64,000 bases of DNA from assembly GCA_034766995.1 (NCBI GenBank), contig CM068323.1, positions 601,036-665,035 on the forward strand. The letters run 5' to 3'. The notes beneath the pieces are model-generated. The model worked only from the letters and a program-made list of their open reading frames with translations. It had not been told where the DNA came from and did no database searches. A program made the translations under genes and the position numbers. Position 1 is the first letter of the stretch. Every line of letters begins with the position of its first letter. The DNA comes from Acanthacorydalis orientalis (taxonomy: Eukaryota; Arthropoda; Insecta; Megaloptera; Corydalidae). Of this stretch, positions 9,896 to 21,679 are shown one piece after another.

Positions 9896-12040
9896 ATCTA
9901 GACAGTCTATCTACGCTTGATCTACGGACTGTACATGTTGCGACTGTCTTCCTCGTCTGACGGCGGTGGAGAATGGCGTCCTGTTGTTCTGTCGACGGTG
10001 AGTAGTTTCGCATTTATTGTACGACAAATATTATTTCGTTATCGATACTGCACGCATTGCAGACTAACTGGGTACAAAATCGTCAATTGTATTTTATTTT
10101 TTTTGACGATGCACGTGCATTCGATCCGACTTATCACAAGTATGCCGGTTGCGTCGATAAAAATTTAACGAAAGCAAAAGACAAATTCATTGTCCGGTAA
10201 TTCTTCTAACGTACATGTGACAATGTTGTATGTGCGTGTCGTGTGCATTTCGACGCCTTGCATTGTGTTCGCTCTTTGTATTTGCTGTAGCGTTTTTGTG
10301 TTGACGCGCCATTTCGTTTTATGCTGTGTGACGTCTGGGCATTTTCAAAACCGGGCATGAACGTATCGTACTTCCCAACTAAACTTAACCTAGACGGAAA
10401 TTGCCCGCTGTGTCGCGTTTTGTGCACGTCCTGTCAATAATATGCCATCTGTTACGTGTCAGTCATTGTGCAGTGCACTGAGGCACTTGCACTCACTTGC
10501 AGGTCGCATTCCTCTGTGAGTCGTTTTCTTTCCGTCGTCTCGTCTAAAGTCTGCTGCAGGTTCTTCCTTTTCCGAAGGAGACGATGATGATGGTCATGAT
10601 GTCTTCGGGTTCGACAGCGATGACTCTCGATGAGAGCTCGTGCGCGTTGCCTCGGTGTGACGCTGCACTGCCGACTGAGAAAAATTTATCGGCCTGATGT
10701 TTCCCCTCGATATCCATAAATAATCGATCGATCTTAAAATGCATTCCTGGAAACGATACTGTAGAATCCACCGATCCTTTCTTCCACGCGCGAACGTGTA
10801 CACGTACGTGCGCGCACGTTTCGAAAGAAATTTTCAGATATCGTCTATCTATATGACCGTATGTTTATATCTTGCTGTTCGTTAATATTTCTATTCGTTT
10901 TCAGTTCGTGCGTCCTCGTTTCGAGTAGAACATAAGCTCGATATGCGCAGGGCCGGTACGGGAAGTAACGTCGAAATTCGTTTGAGCGGCCCGTTCGACT
11001 ACGACCGATCGACTTCGGAACGAGACACCGTACGGGCATCGTATCGCACGACGGTTTCCAGGGAAACGCTACGACAAAGTACGTTTCGTAACGACACGTC
11101 CGTCTCGAAATTCCTACGGCGATCGCCACCCGCGAATAAATATTCTTTTTCTGTCGTTTTTCTAGGACGATCTCGTACGTTTAATTCCGTACATGACTAC
11201 GATACGGAAAAGCGACGTGTACGACGACGCTCACGTTCCTCGATAGAAAATCCAGTGCCGAACACGAAGCGCTGTCGTCTTACGATTAGGTTATCGATTA
11301 ATAGACGTTATCGTGCGATATTTTGAACTCTTTCGAGTAGTTCTTCGGCATCGGCGACCGAGGACCCTACCGTATGTCGATACGGAAGGGTTTTATATAA
11401 TATCGGAAGTTCGGAATCTCTGAAATATAACTTCGTGTGCGATGACGGTCGATCGAATCCGCCGTTCGTAAATCTCTTATACGATCGCGAACGCCACGAC
11501 CGTTCGGGATTCTTTTTAGTGCGGTGATCTTCGCGGCGGTGCGTCCTGAAGTCCTTCTCGTATCGCTCGTTCGTCTCTCGCGCCGGCTCTGTTCGGTTCT
11601 CGCCGCCGATCGTGTTTATGAAACGACTCTGAATCGACCGTCTGTCGTTTTGTAAAAAATAACTTCCTATCGAGTCCGTCTAAAACGGTGATTTTTTTAT
11701 CGACGTGCGTGCGTGTGTGAAAGTAAAATCGAGCGCCGTTCGAATTTTCGAGCGTGTCCTCGACTTCCTGTTCGGATAGCCGACGAGGGCGCGCGCACAT
11801 CGATGCTCTGCGGGAGAGAGGCACCCGGGAGCGCTCGTTTTTCGGTTATCGAATCGGACGCACGACCGTCTGACAAAAAATAGCGTACGGTAGATTCGGT
11901 TCGATCGAGTGTTCTGCGGTTCCTGTCGGAGATGGAGAGGAAGAGAGTAAAGAGCACGTCGCACTCAATCACAGGTTTAGTATATCTATTTTTCGGAGGC
12001 AGACCGTTTTAGTTAAGAACCGTTTTAACCGTGTTTCGAT
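9896..12040. other. no gene recognised; CpG-rich in its second half
   Basis: Several short reading frames exist on both strands but are Arg/Ser-rich and overlap one another, as expected from TCG/ACG-rich DNA. A donor-like GTGAGT at about 9998, an acceptor-like CTGCTGCAG at about 10558 and an acidic Ser-rich stretch after it (10,560-10,635) could be remains of a spliced gene. I could not match them to a family. Confidence 0.4.
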
Positions 12041-12375
12041 TTATGGTTTCGTTAACGATAATTAAATTTATCGTTTTGTTTACGAGCACTCTTATCGTCT
12101 AGACATCGTATAATTAATACTACGTATGTATTTATTCTAAGATGAGGCTTAATTAGACGACTATGCTATAGGGTTAAATGATAGCTCGCGTGTATCGTAA
12201 GTGACCGTCCGGTGTGACGAGTCCTTAATGTTTTCGGCTGCCTTCGGCTAATGTTATTTGACGATAACCTGATCCGAGATCGAGAGTCGTGAACCAGCGG
12301 TGACTCGCTAGTTTTTCGAGTCGATGTTCCATTAACTGTAAAGGGTATCTCTCCTTCACGGCGATAGAATTTAAT
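12040..12375 (+). repeat. diverged second copy of hAT internal sequence
   Basis: Blocks of this stretch match the hAT element in the same order: TTATCGTCTAGACAT (also near 8654), ACTATGCTATAGGGTTA followed by ATGATAG (also near 8700), and TCCTTCACGGC(G/A)ATAGAA (also near 9117). The spacing between the last two blocks is about 150 bp here against about 400 bp in the first copy, so most transposase sequence is deleted. No TIR pair was found around it. Confidence 0.6.
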
Positions 12376-12852
12376 TTACGAAACACGATTCGATTTTTAA
12401 TCGATTCGTGATATACATAAGAGAACTATTTACATTCGTGAATTTCTTTTAAACGTCGTAGGCACAAAGGCGGCCGGTCGTCGCAAATTGCGCTCGGCTC
12501 TTTTTGCGACTACGGGGGAGCCCGTCCGTTCAGACAGTTTTCCGTAGCGTTTTCTACAGCGCTTATGCACACTCCTTGCAGAGTTCGATGCATCGAACAC
12601 GTCGTCCGTCCGTTTACAAAATGCGGTCGGTGATGGGCATTCGTGCATTTCCGGCACGCAGCGCTGACACGTTTCGAAAACGTTTTACCGTGGAGCAGCT
12701 GCTGAATACCTAGTTGAAAATCGTTCATTATGTATTTTTATTTGATTATTTCCTTCGATAATCTTCGAGACCGGATGAAACGCGCGCGTGTTTTATTGTG
12801 GCGTGGGAGTGTGTGAGAGAGGGATACGTCGTCCGTGTCATTACAATATAAT
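12376..12852. other. no gene recognised
   Basis: CpG-containing sequence between the hAT-like piece and the Copia left end. Overlapping short frames on both strands have no recognisable domain. The last five bases (ATAAT) are the Copia target-site duplication. Confidence 0.4.
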
Positions 12853-13160
12853 TGTTGAAATAAACGAGGTCCAGGAAATAATTATGAGCACAAGTAACTT
12901 AAATTATTATTTATTAAACTAAGAAAAGAAAACAATAAAGCAGGAAAAACTATTTTACAAGTATCAACGCATCGTGCGTTCGAGAGCAGCTATTACATCG
13001 TCGTGCCGTCGCTGGCGGCGTCTCGTTTCTATCTAACTATACATCATACGTATACGCATGTACATGCTACTCACACACTACACACGCATACTCCTACTCT
13101 ACTTGTGCGTTCGCAAAGCTCAACTTATGATACGATGTAAATGTACCTTATATTTCAACA
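12853..13160 (-). repeat. Copia 3' LTR (complete)
   Basis: 308 bp, TG...CA with short inverted termini TGTTGAAAT/ATTTCAACA. Just inside it, the minus strand reads GTAAGGAGGCG, a polypurine tract for plus-strand priming. Its right 110 bp match 18569-18680. Confidence 0.85.
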
Positions 13161-13210
13161 CGCCTCCTTACATTTATATCGTATCAATTATACCTATTCT
13201 TTGAAACACT

Positions 13211-13669
13211 TCATTTTATACTCATTAGTTCTCTAAATTTTACAAATTTATCTTTACATAATGCTTTCGTTAAAATATCCGCAATATTATTTTCTGAATC
13301 AATTTTACATATTTCACTTTCTCCCTCTTTTACATATTCGTGTACAAAATAATAATGTATTTCGATGTGTTTAGAATTTTTCGCAAAATTACCATATTTT
13401 GCTATTTCTACTGCACCAGAAATATCCTCATATATCTTTGTTGCTTTCTCTGTATCAATTTTGAACATTTTAATCAATTCTTTTATATATTTAACTTCGC
13501 TAACAGCTTCTGATAAAGCTACATATTCTGCATACGTTGATGCCTTTGTTATACACTTCTGTTTTCGCGATTTCCAATAGATAATGTTGCCATATAATCT
13601 AATTAAATAACCAGTAGTCGATTTCCTATCTGTGGTATATCTCCAGCCCAATCGGCATCCACAAAACAA
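13211..13669 (-). pseudogene. Copia RNase H domain
   Basis: This is the C-terminal RNase H of the Copia polyprotein: DRKSTTGYLIRLYGN, SRKQKCITKASTYAEYVALS and IADILTKAL are hallmark blocks of Copia/Ty1 RNase H. RNase H removes the RNA strand during cDNA synthesis. The upstream part (DCFVDADWAGD) sits in the RT frame, so a frameshift near 13,630 separates the two. The stop lies about 50 bp before the polypurine tract, as expected for the end of pol. Confidence 0.85.
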
Positions 13670-14857
13670 TCAATAATGTCACATTTTTCATTTCTTTTAT
13701 AATTCAATTTCATATCTTTTGTTGAATACAAATATTTTAATATTCTTAAAGCATATTTAAAGTGTGTCTTATTATAGCAATTTTGAAACCTACTCAAATA
13801 GTTTACAGTATAACTAATGTCTGGTCTAGTGCTTGAGTTTATATATAATAATGCGCCTAACAAATTTCTATACAAAATGCTTTCTTCAAATACATCAGAA
13901 TTTTCAATTTTTAAATTTGTTTCCATTGGAGTATTATACAATTTACTATTTTCAATATCATACCTTTTAGCTAGTAACTCTATATACTTTGTTTGACTCG
14001 ATTCCATTTTATTGTTTACATAATCATAATCAATTTTCATACCCAAATATTCTTTTATCTCTCCTAAATCTTTTATTTTAAATCTTTTTGCTAACAATCT
14101 CTTTATTACTTGTATTTTTCCTTTGTTTTTATTACACATCAATACATCATCTACATAATTTAATAGATATACTGAATCATCTCCTTCACCATGAATATAT
14201 AAGCATAATTCTATGTTGCTTCTTTTGAAACCTAGTGTTTCGACATATTTATCAAAGCATCTATACCAGTCTCTCGGACTCTCACTTAAACCATACATAG
14301 ATTTTTGCAATTTGCAGACTTTATTTGTTCCGTCGTTATACCCTTTCGGTTGGTTTATATATACTTCTGTAATTATGTTACCGTATAGAAACGCTGAATC
14401 TACATCCATTAACTCTATCAGTAAGCCATTTTGACAACAAAATGAGAATAAAAACTTTACAGCTTGACTACTTGCTACTGGGGAATATATATCATCAATT
14501 ACATTTCTTTGTTGAAAACCTCTAACTACTAATCTAGCTTTATCTACCATTCGCTTTACGTGTATATATCCATTTTACATCTATTACAGGTTTATCTTTT
14601 ACTCTATCTACTAACACCCAAGTTTTATTATCATTCAAACTTTTTATTTCTGCATCCATAGCTTCATTCCATTTTTCGCTTTCATCACAATTTATCGCCT
14701 CCTCAAACGAATTTGGTACACATGCATTTACAAAATTTACAGAAATGGCATACGTTACAGGATTTCCGTATCTATTCACAGGATTTCTTTTTCTTTGCGA
14801 TCTCCTTTCAATCGCTAAATCTTTCCTATTTGCATTTTCATCATTAGTTTGACTCAT
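13603..14857 (-). pseudogene. Copia reverse transcriptase domain
   Basis: The minus strand shows the Copia RT in two frames with a break near 14,545. The linker has WNEAMDAEIKSLNDNKTWVLV and VIDVKWIYTRK; then come KARLVVRGFQQ, MDVDSAFLYGNI with the first catalytic Asp, VCKLQKSMYGL, LLNYVDDVLM with the YVDD catalytic pair, LGMKIDYD and RPDISYTVNYLSRF. It copies element RNA to cDNA in virus-like particles. Catalytic motifs are intact; the frame breaks near 14,545 and 13,630 inactivate it. Confidence 0.88.
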
Positions 14858-16091
14858 TCATATCAGTTTTTTCGTGTTCATCATCAAAAAATTTAATATT
14901 CATTTCATCAATTTTATCATTATCATTTTCTTCTAAGCAAATTAATTCATTTTGATTTTCAATTACTCTGACATGCCTTGCGTTTATAATTTTATTATCT
15001 AATAAAATTCTATAGCTATTTGTATTGTATCCTACCAAAATACCTATCTTTGCTTTATTATCCCATTTACCTTTTCTTAAGATTTCAGGCACTCTTACAA
15101 ACACTTTACTCCCGTAAATCTTTAAATGTTTGACATTGGGTTTCTTACCAAAGAAAATCTCGAATGGAGTTTTATTTTCATGAGTATTGGCCATTGTACG
15201 ATTTTTCAAATAAGCAACTGTTTTCATTATTTCTGGCCAATACCTATCATTTATTTTAGCTTCTCTGGCTAAGCATCTACCTATAACCATTGCTGATCTA
15301 TTGTATCTTTCAGCTACTCCGTTTAGCTCGTGTACATACGGTGGACACGGCAAAATTTCAATTCCTTTTTCTTTTGCAAAATCAAAAATTTCTTTGTTTA
15401 AATACTCTTTACCATTATCACATTGTACTTTCTTTATACATTTATTAAATTGATTTTCAACTAAATTAACAAACTCTTTAAAACACGATGCTGTTTCAGC
15501 TTTACTTTTAATGCAATAAATTTTTGCGCATTTACTAAACTCATCAATGAAAGTCAAAAAATATTTTTCTCCACCATAACCTGTGTTTCTATGTGGCCCA
15601 TTTAAATCAGTCTGAATCACTTCTAAAATTTCTTTTGCATGAGATTTCTTATTTTCAAATGGTACATTAGCCATTTTACTCTATATACAATTTGAACAGG
15701 TCATAGTATCATTTTCTAATTTTTCTGGTAAACCATCGACTAATTTACCATTTACTAATTTATTTAAATATTGAAAGTTTACATGGCCAAGCGCTCTATG
15801 CCACTTTTCTTTTTCTGTTATTTTTACTACATTTGCTTGTACATTATTATTTAAATTTTTACATAAACTTTTCATGTGATACAAACCATTTATTTTCGAT
15901 GCTACAGCTGTTAAATTTATCTTTTTATTATAAATTTTCGCATAATTATCTCTCGCTACAATAGTATTATTTTCAGTAATCTTGGAAAAACTTAACAAAT
16001 TTCTTTTCATACCTTTTACAAAGAAAACATTTTCTAATTGAATCTCTGTTCTATTATAATAAATTTTAAATGACGTTTTTGACCGTACCAA
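14844..16091 (-). pseudogene. Copia integrase with end of protease region
   Basis: The frame opens with the protease-integrase spacer (VFFVKGMKRNLLSFSKI). Next is the HHCC zinc finger WHRALGHVN...CSNC, then an in-frame TAG at 15,681, then the integrase core: QTDLNGP (Asp), VQCDNGKEYLN (Asp) and ELNGVAERYNR (Glu), followed by NKTPFEIFFGKKP and LKIYGSKVFV. Integrase joins the cDNA to host DNA; the DDE triad is preserved. The single nonsense codon in an otherwise open frame, plus a frameshift to the protease upstream near 16,080, makes the copy defective. Confidence 0.85.
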
Positions 16092-16985
16092 TTTTAGTCG
16101 CTTTTAACATTTTATCGTCGGGCAAAATTACATCAACAGGGTTTTGTAAATTTTTACATTCATACAAATATTTTTCATCATTTATAATATGGTGCGTACA
16201 CCCACTATCTAATAACCACTGAATCACATTAGGATTCTCACTTTTATACTCACTTACATCATTTAGATTCACTTTCACTACCTGCGTTGCACATGCTTCA
16301 CGCGATGTCTCGTTGTGATGCTGCCCATTTCCCGTTGCTTGTTGATGAACTGCTCCTCTGCCTCGACCTCTATGTTGACCTCTGCCGTAGCCTCTCGATG
16401 ATCCACGATGACCTCTTGGAGTTGACTGCTCTCCTCGTCCTTGGTTCTGAGGTGCTTGCCAGCAATATTTTATGAAGTGTCCAACTTTTCCACATCTGTG
16501 ACACTTTCCTCTTGTTTTTACATTAAATGTACTAGCATTAGTTCTGCTTCCACCTTTTTTCATGCTTTTTTCTTGTATCTTCGATTTCACTAAATCCACA
16601 GTTCTCTCTTTCTCTGGTACTAAGTGAATAAAATCACCAATATAACAATATTCTGGTGGCAATGCTTTTATCATATATCTCATTTTTTCTTCTTCATTTA
16701 AGCTTGCTCCTGCAGCTTTCAAATCATTGCATGCTCTTTCAAAATCAACAAAAAATTCTTCTACAGCGCTATAATCTTTTAACTTAATCTCTTCTAGTTT
16801 GTTTCTATTTATTATTTGTAACGTCGTCGATTTATTTGCATACATTTTCTCTAACTTTTTCATCATTTCTAGTGTCGTGTTACACTCATTTATATACTCT
16901 AGCTGCTTGTCGGAAACTGCACTAATCAAAATCGTTTTTGCTTTTAAATCTTTTCTCCAATCTTCTGCTTTTTCACACATGCCCA
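16066..16985 (-). pseudogene. Copia gag and protease start
   Basis: Copia gag from AEDWRKDLKAKTILISAVSD onward, with the UBN2-like middle (LEMMKKLEKMYA), the zinc knuckle CHRCGKVGHFIKYC (CX2CX4HX4C) that binds RNA, an RG/RGQ-rich basic tail, and the protease active-site block WLLDSGCTHHI. Gag forms the particle; the protease cuts the polyprotein. The first ~50-100 residues usual for Copia gag are missing: upstream of about 16,985 the sequence abruptly becomes P-type transposase read in another frame. Confidence 0.85.
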
Positions 16986-18568
16986 GTAATTCTATCAGCA
17001 CGTTGGTCATACGACAACCCCTCGCGAATTGACATTTCATCAAACATCAATGAACAGAAGTTGTCGTTGACCTTTAAATTACTGACCATGCTAGTTAGGT
17101 ACGACACGATGTAGTCGTTCACACCTGGTTTCAAAGGGATCAATCTCAAAAGAGTCCTTAAAGTATTGATCGATGGTAAAGCAATTAATTTCCGTAATAA
17201 ACGATAACCTTTTCGGCTTCTTTTCCAGAAAGACAAACACAGCAACCTTTCTTCTTCCGTCCGCCGTCTGCCTGACTGTGCCACACCCCTGACACGAAGC
17301 TATAAAAAATATACATATGTTTATTAATTTATAAACGACAATGTAAATATTTAATAATTTGAAAAATTAATACCTGTGAGGCCAACAACATTCGGGCTGT
17401 AGCAGGAAGATCTTCGAAAATTAAATTCAAGTGATCTGCACTGCTTCGTAACAACGCCTTTATATTTTTCTTGTTTTTTGCACAAACACGTTTCAGAGTA
17501 CAGATATATTTTTGTTTCTTTTTTAAAATCTTCATAAATTTTTCTGTACTCGGCGTGTTTGGCATTTCCTTCCTAATCTCGAAGAGATATTAGTGTTGGT
17601 TTCTAAAATAGAAATAAAATTAATAGATTTTGAACGTCAGATGTATAAATCATGCTAAAGAATAACAACTACTTACACTAGATTTTTTGGAAGGAACAGC
17701 TACTAAAGGCGTCGCTTCGTTGTTGGCACTCGTTTCGATCGAGTTTGTACGGAGTGTGGCGATTTCTGACGGCTCCTCCAAAGTTGCGATCTAAAATATA
17801 CATATATCATATAACATTGTACTATTTTGAATTACTAAATTAACTTATACCACCAGTGTTTCTATTCAAAATAATAACAGAAACATTGCAGATGGTGGCT
17901 ACAAATTAAATTATTATAATAGAATTTTTTATAATTTTACAAAATAAATTATAATATTAAAGTTGTGAATACTTACATTTACTGGCAGATCGATCTCATC
18001 TGCAATGGTAGGAGCGATCGGTGTTTCCATCGTGCTGGTTGATGGAAACACTGCAGACGGTGGCTAAAATTTAAATAGCACTTATTATACAAATGTTTAT
18101 CGCTACTCATCATTTTTGATGCAGCATCAGCATGGTCTTCACCAATTCCCATTGCTTGAAGCCATAGTTGTGCTCTACGATACAAACAGAATTACACATA
18201 AATTTCTATTAACAATGAATGTTAATAAAATTAAAATTTAACTCACCTGCTTTTCGTCCTTGGGCAATAAAATAATTTATCCCTCGGGCCATCGCAAGTG
18301 TAACAGGCACGCCGAGCAAAATTCATTCTCACAAAGTGTGCAAACAGCGATAATAAACAATATTAAACAGACGAAATTGTAAACATTGTTTTGCAAAGAA
18401 TGCAATTTTTGTTCGACCAATCAGAGGCATTTATATTTCTTCATGTTCTCTGCCAATAGTAAAACGATACATAAAATGACTTACAAATCGAGTAACTAAC
18501 GCCATCTAATTAAGTCCGCAAAACTAAATAGCATGCTCATATTTTGCTATGTTACTTTGACCGGCCTG
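16985..18568 (-). pseudogene. P-type (THAP9-like) transposase, 5' half with introns
   Basis: Several minus-strand exons with consensus splice sites are visible. The first, near 18,330, starts NFARRACYTC and has a donor at about 18,247 (GTGAGT). Next is an exon of THAP-like sequence (AQLWLQAMGIGEDHADAASK) with an acceptor at 18,183, and an exon rich in Pro/Thr/Ala. One near 17,565-17,370 ends TARMLLASQ|GT. Another begins near 17,300 with RLLCLSFWKRSRKGYRLLRK, LPSINTLRTLL, IPLKPGVNDYI and LMFDEMSIREGLSY, the conserved P-element transposase block. It stops abruptly at the Copia gag junction. P transposases bind TIRs through a THAP zinc finger and cut DNA. The right end (reverse complement CAGGCCGGTCAAAGTAACAT) may be its terminal repeat. 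Confidence 0.75.
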
Positions 18569-18680
18569 CGCATGTGCATGCTACTCACACACTTACACAC
18601 GCATACTCGCATAATCTACTTGTGGTGCGTTCGCAACGCTCAACTTATGATACGATGTAAATGTACCTTATATTTCAACA
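18569..18680 (-). repeat. Copia 5' LTR, outer fragment
   Basis: About 112 bp matching 13,050-13,160 with few changes, ending ATATTTCAACA. The remaining ~200 bp of LTR are replaced by P-type sequence. Confidence 0.85.
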
Positions 18681-18685
18681 ATAAT

Positions 18686-18900
18686 ATTTATTAATTATTA
18701 TCACGGATTGTAAAATTTTTCAGCCGATGTTTTCCAAATGTTTTCATTCGGTGTCTGCATGAAAATCTGACTTAATCTTGTCCAAATAGCATCGCAAACA
18801 GTTCTATCGGTCCTACCGTGCTAAGTCCCATGCGATGACTGAATGCAAAGCTCTTGTAAGAGTTCCCGGTGGCAAGGAGTGGCTAAAAATAAAATATTCA
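18686..18900 (-). pseudogene. Harbinger transposase, middle piece
   Basis: The minus strand reads LLATGNSYKSFAFSHRMGLSTVG, then in a shifted frame TVCDAIWTRLSQIFMQTPN and WKTSAEKF. These match the LRYLATGNSYRSLAY...STV region and the PTPsE.W...AEKF block of PIF/Harbinger transposases. It is the continuation of the exon at 21,680-22,057, from which it is separated by the piggyBac insertion and a stretch that looks like an intron (GT at the piggyBac site; acceptor TTTTTAG at about 18,895). The Copia element follows directly at its downstream end. Confidence 0.72.
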
Positions 18901-19060
18901 ATTTAAAGTTTTGTAAACTGCAGAAAAAAGTGGAGGTGCTGCACGGTGAATGTCGCATTTTACAGTCGCTGACAGTGAAGTACAACATATAGTCGTAGCA
19001 TTACAAGAAAATAATAAATAAATAAATTAAGACAGTTGTTTCGTGTTGAATTTACCTTAA

Positions 19061-21669
19061 CACTAGAACTACCTAGTTTTACCGCACTCGACAAATTGAC
19101 GTATTTTTGATCATGACTTTCACTTAGTTTATGTAAGTAAAAGAATATAATTTAACAAAAACAACACTTAATATAATAATTCATTAATTATTAATACAAA
19201 AAAAAACAAACAAAAACACTTTCTATTTGCATTTATATTATAGCACATTTGATATGTATGGAATAACTATGAATCACATATTTTACAAATACATGTTATC
19301 TGTGATGAACACTTGCCACAAACATATTTGTTGCATGCATTGCAGGTATAAACCGCTCTGTTTCTATTGCACAATCGAATTTGGCAAGATTTGCGTTCAT
19401 AAGGATTTTTTTTTGAATTTTCTGGAGTACAATCCATTGCTTTCCGTTGTTGTTTTTGGGAGGAGGCTTCTTTTCTGCAGCAACTATATGCACTGGACAG
19501 TTCTTCGGATAATTGAAACAAAAATTGTTTTCTTGTTATATTTTTATCGCAAGTCTCTTTATATAAAATCCACGCATTGATTGCTGCCAAGTCCAAAATA
19601 TTATAAAATACCTGTAAAGGCCATCTACGTGACCCTGCTTTTACACTGTATTTGCGGACTATTTGGTCAACTATATCTACTCCAAACTTAGTCTCATTGT
19701 AAAACGATACAGTTTCAGGAATTTGTTTTCGATTAGAAGCAATTTTTACAGATTTGTGTTTAGAGCTAAGAAGTAGTACTTTTTTGCGAGGCTTACTTTT
19801 GTAAATCGTTAGAACAATATCATTGGATTTGTAGAGCTTTGTGGAGAAAACAGCCATGTTATCTTTTCTAGCTTTAGCTATTTTCGGCAATTCTCTCTTA
19901 TTTGCTCGCATAGTTCCAACAAGACTTGTTTTTTTTGGCCAGTAGCTTCTTTGCGAGTTCTACACTTGTAAAAAAGTTATGTTGTTATATTTCTTCCATA
20001 ATTTACATAGTTTTACAAGATTAAAAACTACAAATTCACTCAAAGGTACTCCTGATGGTCTAAGTTCATCTTTGCCTAAGTACGGAAAGCCATTTATAAG
20101 ATATTTACTTCGCACGTCTACAGCTAACCAAAACTTAATTCCAAATTTGTCCGGTTTATTGGGCATATACTGCAGAAATCTGCATCTTGCCTTTGTGGGA
20201 AACAGTTGTTCATCTGCTTAAATTCTGATCTGACTTGTAACAAGCTTGGCAGTTATCAATAAAGGCGTTCCATATTTCGGAAACTAATCCAAATTTGTCA
20301 GTTCGTAAGCGAACACTCCTCTTGCTTTTTTTGTCAAAACAAATGAATCTCATAATTTCCGAAAATCTGTTTCTACTCATAGTTTCGGCAAAGAAAGATG
20401 GTCCCCATTTTTTGGACCACAAATACGATAAATTCATGTTTCTTGCTTCGTAGGCTCCTCGAGCATACAAAATGGCTATAAAAGCATATAATTCGGCCAT
20501 AGTAATTTTCCAGTCGTTCTGTAAAATGTTTCTGGCCTGTAGCTCAGTGCAAGCTTTTATGTGGCTCATAATTCTATTATCAATTATAAGCCGAAATGCA
20601 CTACTAATATTACCAAGCATAATTTTCGCTTCGCATAACCAGTTGGGCCCGAAGTATCCTTGAATGTAGTATGTAATGGCAATCTACCAACACAACCATT
20701 CCCTAATTCTTCCCATTCAGTACCGTCGACAGCAATGTCTTTACTGTCTTTGTTCGGTTTCTGTTTGGCTATCCGATTCAGTATCTGAACATATTCGCAA
20801 TAGTTTACTGCGTTTGTGGCTATTTTGGGGAATTTCATCTTCACTTCTTGAATCTTCACTTTCATATTGATCTCCTTCACTTTGTTCAATATCTCGTACT
20901 TCAATTTCATCCTCAGCTTCTTCAGAGTCTGAAAAATCAGTTTTATTTTCCACGCAAGATATGTCTAAATCATTATTACTTGAATTAGCATTCGAACAGT
21001 CTTCATTTCTACCAGTGAGTTCTTTGAATTCTTCGAATAATTTTTTGCTTCCTGTTAATCGTTTCACTGTTGCCTAGGGTTTACAAGAAATAAATTTGAA
21101 TTTTTAATAAAAATATTTTCATACTTTTTTCCCAGATTGGACTTTTCACAGATTACACTTTGCACCAAAAACTTTATCACATTAGAAGTACAACTGATAA
21201 TGATTGCAACCTGATTACATTCACCAGTTAGAGCATTTAGTACTAAACTGAATCATAATCCGAACAAAATAGATCCCGTTGTAACGGCTGCCGAACACTT
21301 TGGATCATTCAGTAATAATACATTTTGCATATGAAAAATGTACCTAAAATTTTTCCAGGAAATGTCTGAAAGCGATGTATGTGTATGCAAGGATGGACAT
21401 CAATACGTATTTACATTCACTTGAATATGAATTATTATAAATTTTGAGATTGCTAATGTCGTCAATTTGACGGGTCTTGGTATAAATAGGTATAGGTCAT
21501 ACTAATTATGGAAGTTAAAGTAGCTGAGTGGAAATTGAATAGGAATATTTAATTGTTCTTATATTTCATTAAGTCATCATACAATTCTAGAACAATACAT
21601 AAATTATATCGACATTTTTAAGCACGAAATTTGAAAATTGTCAAAATGATGCTCTTGGTAGTTCTAGTG
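19061..21669 (-). mobile_element. piggyBac-like element, complete ends
   Basis: The element is 2,609 bp. Its left terminus is CACTAGAACTACC and its right terminus GGTAGTTCTAGTG, a perfect 13-bp inverted repeat, flanked on both sides by TTAA (19,057-19,060 and 21,670-21,673), the obligate piggyBac target. It sits in a Harbinger transposase gene just after the ERLALCL-like block. Its single gene points left and is broken by frameshifts, so it would need a transposase in trans. Confidence 0.93.
19267..21067 (-). pseudogene. piggyBac-type transposase (broken)
   Basis: The minus strand gives an acidic Ser/Asp/Glu-rich N-terminus (DFSDSEEAEDEIEVRDIEQ). The transposase core follows: ARNILQNDWKITMAELYAFI, YLWSKKWGPSFFAETMSRNRF and MRFICFDKK; then KPDKFGIKFWLAVDVRSKY, and FYNETKFGVDIVDQIVRKYS with WPLQVFYNILDLAAINAW. 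The end is a Cys-rich zinc-finger tail (CNACNKYVCGKCSS). Order and blocks match DDE_Tnp_1_7/PGBD4-like transposases, usually about 550-600 residues. Three or more frame breaks (near 20,600, 20,210 and 19,930) prevent expression. It fills the TTAA-bounded element. Confidence 0.88.
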
Positions 21670-21679
21670 TTAAACACAG

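Larger units (their letters stand above)
12853..18680 (-). mobile_element. Copia LTR retrotransposon carrying a P-element piece
   Basis: The element is bounded by TGTTGAAAT at 12853 and ATTTCAACA at 18680. The 5-bp duplication ATAAT flanks it at 12848-12852 and 18681-18685, which shows that it inserted as one unit. All genes point left: gag, protease, integrase, RT, RNase H, the Copia (Pseudoviridae-type) order. The right (5') LTR keeps only about 112 bp; next to it lies the 5' half of a P-type transposon (16,985-18,568), which then runs directly into mid-gag. The simplest reading is P insertion into the 5' LTR, then one deletion removing the P 3' half and the Copia leader. Confidence 0.85.

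Noticed and set aside
9917..10640. possible spliced host gene (GTGAGT donor near 9998; acidic exon near 10,560)
   Set aside because: No recognisable protein family and no continuous downstream frame; consensus-like splice sites alone are common by chance.
10943..11326. 127-codon plus-strand open frame, Arg/Ser-rich
   Set aside because: Overlaps an open frame on the other strand and owes its length to TCG/ACG-rich DNA; no domain, start context or splice support.
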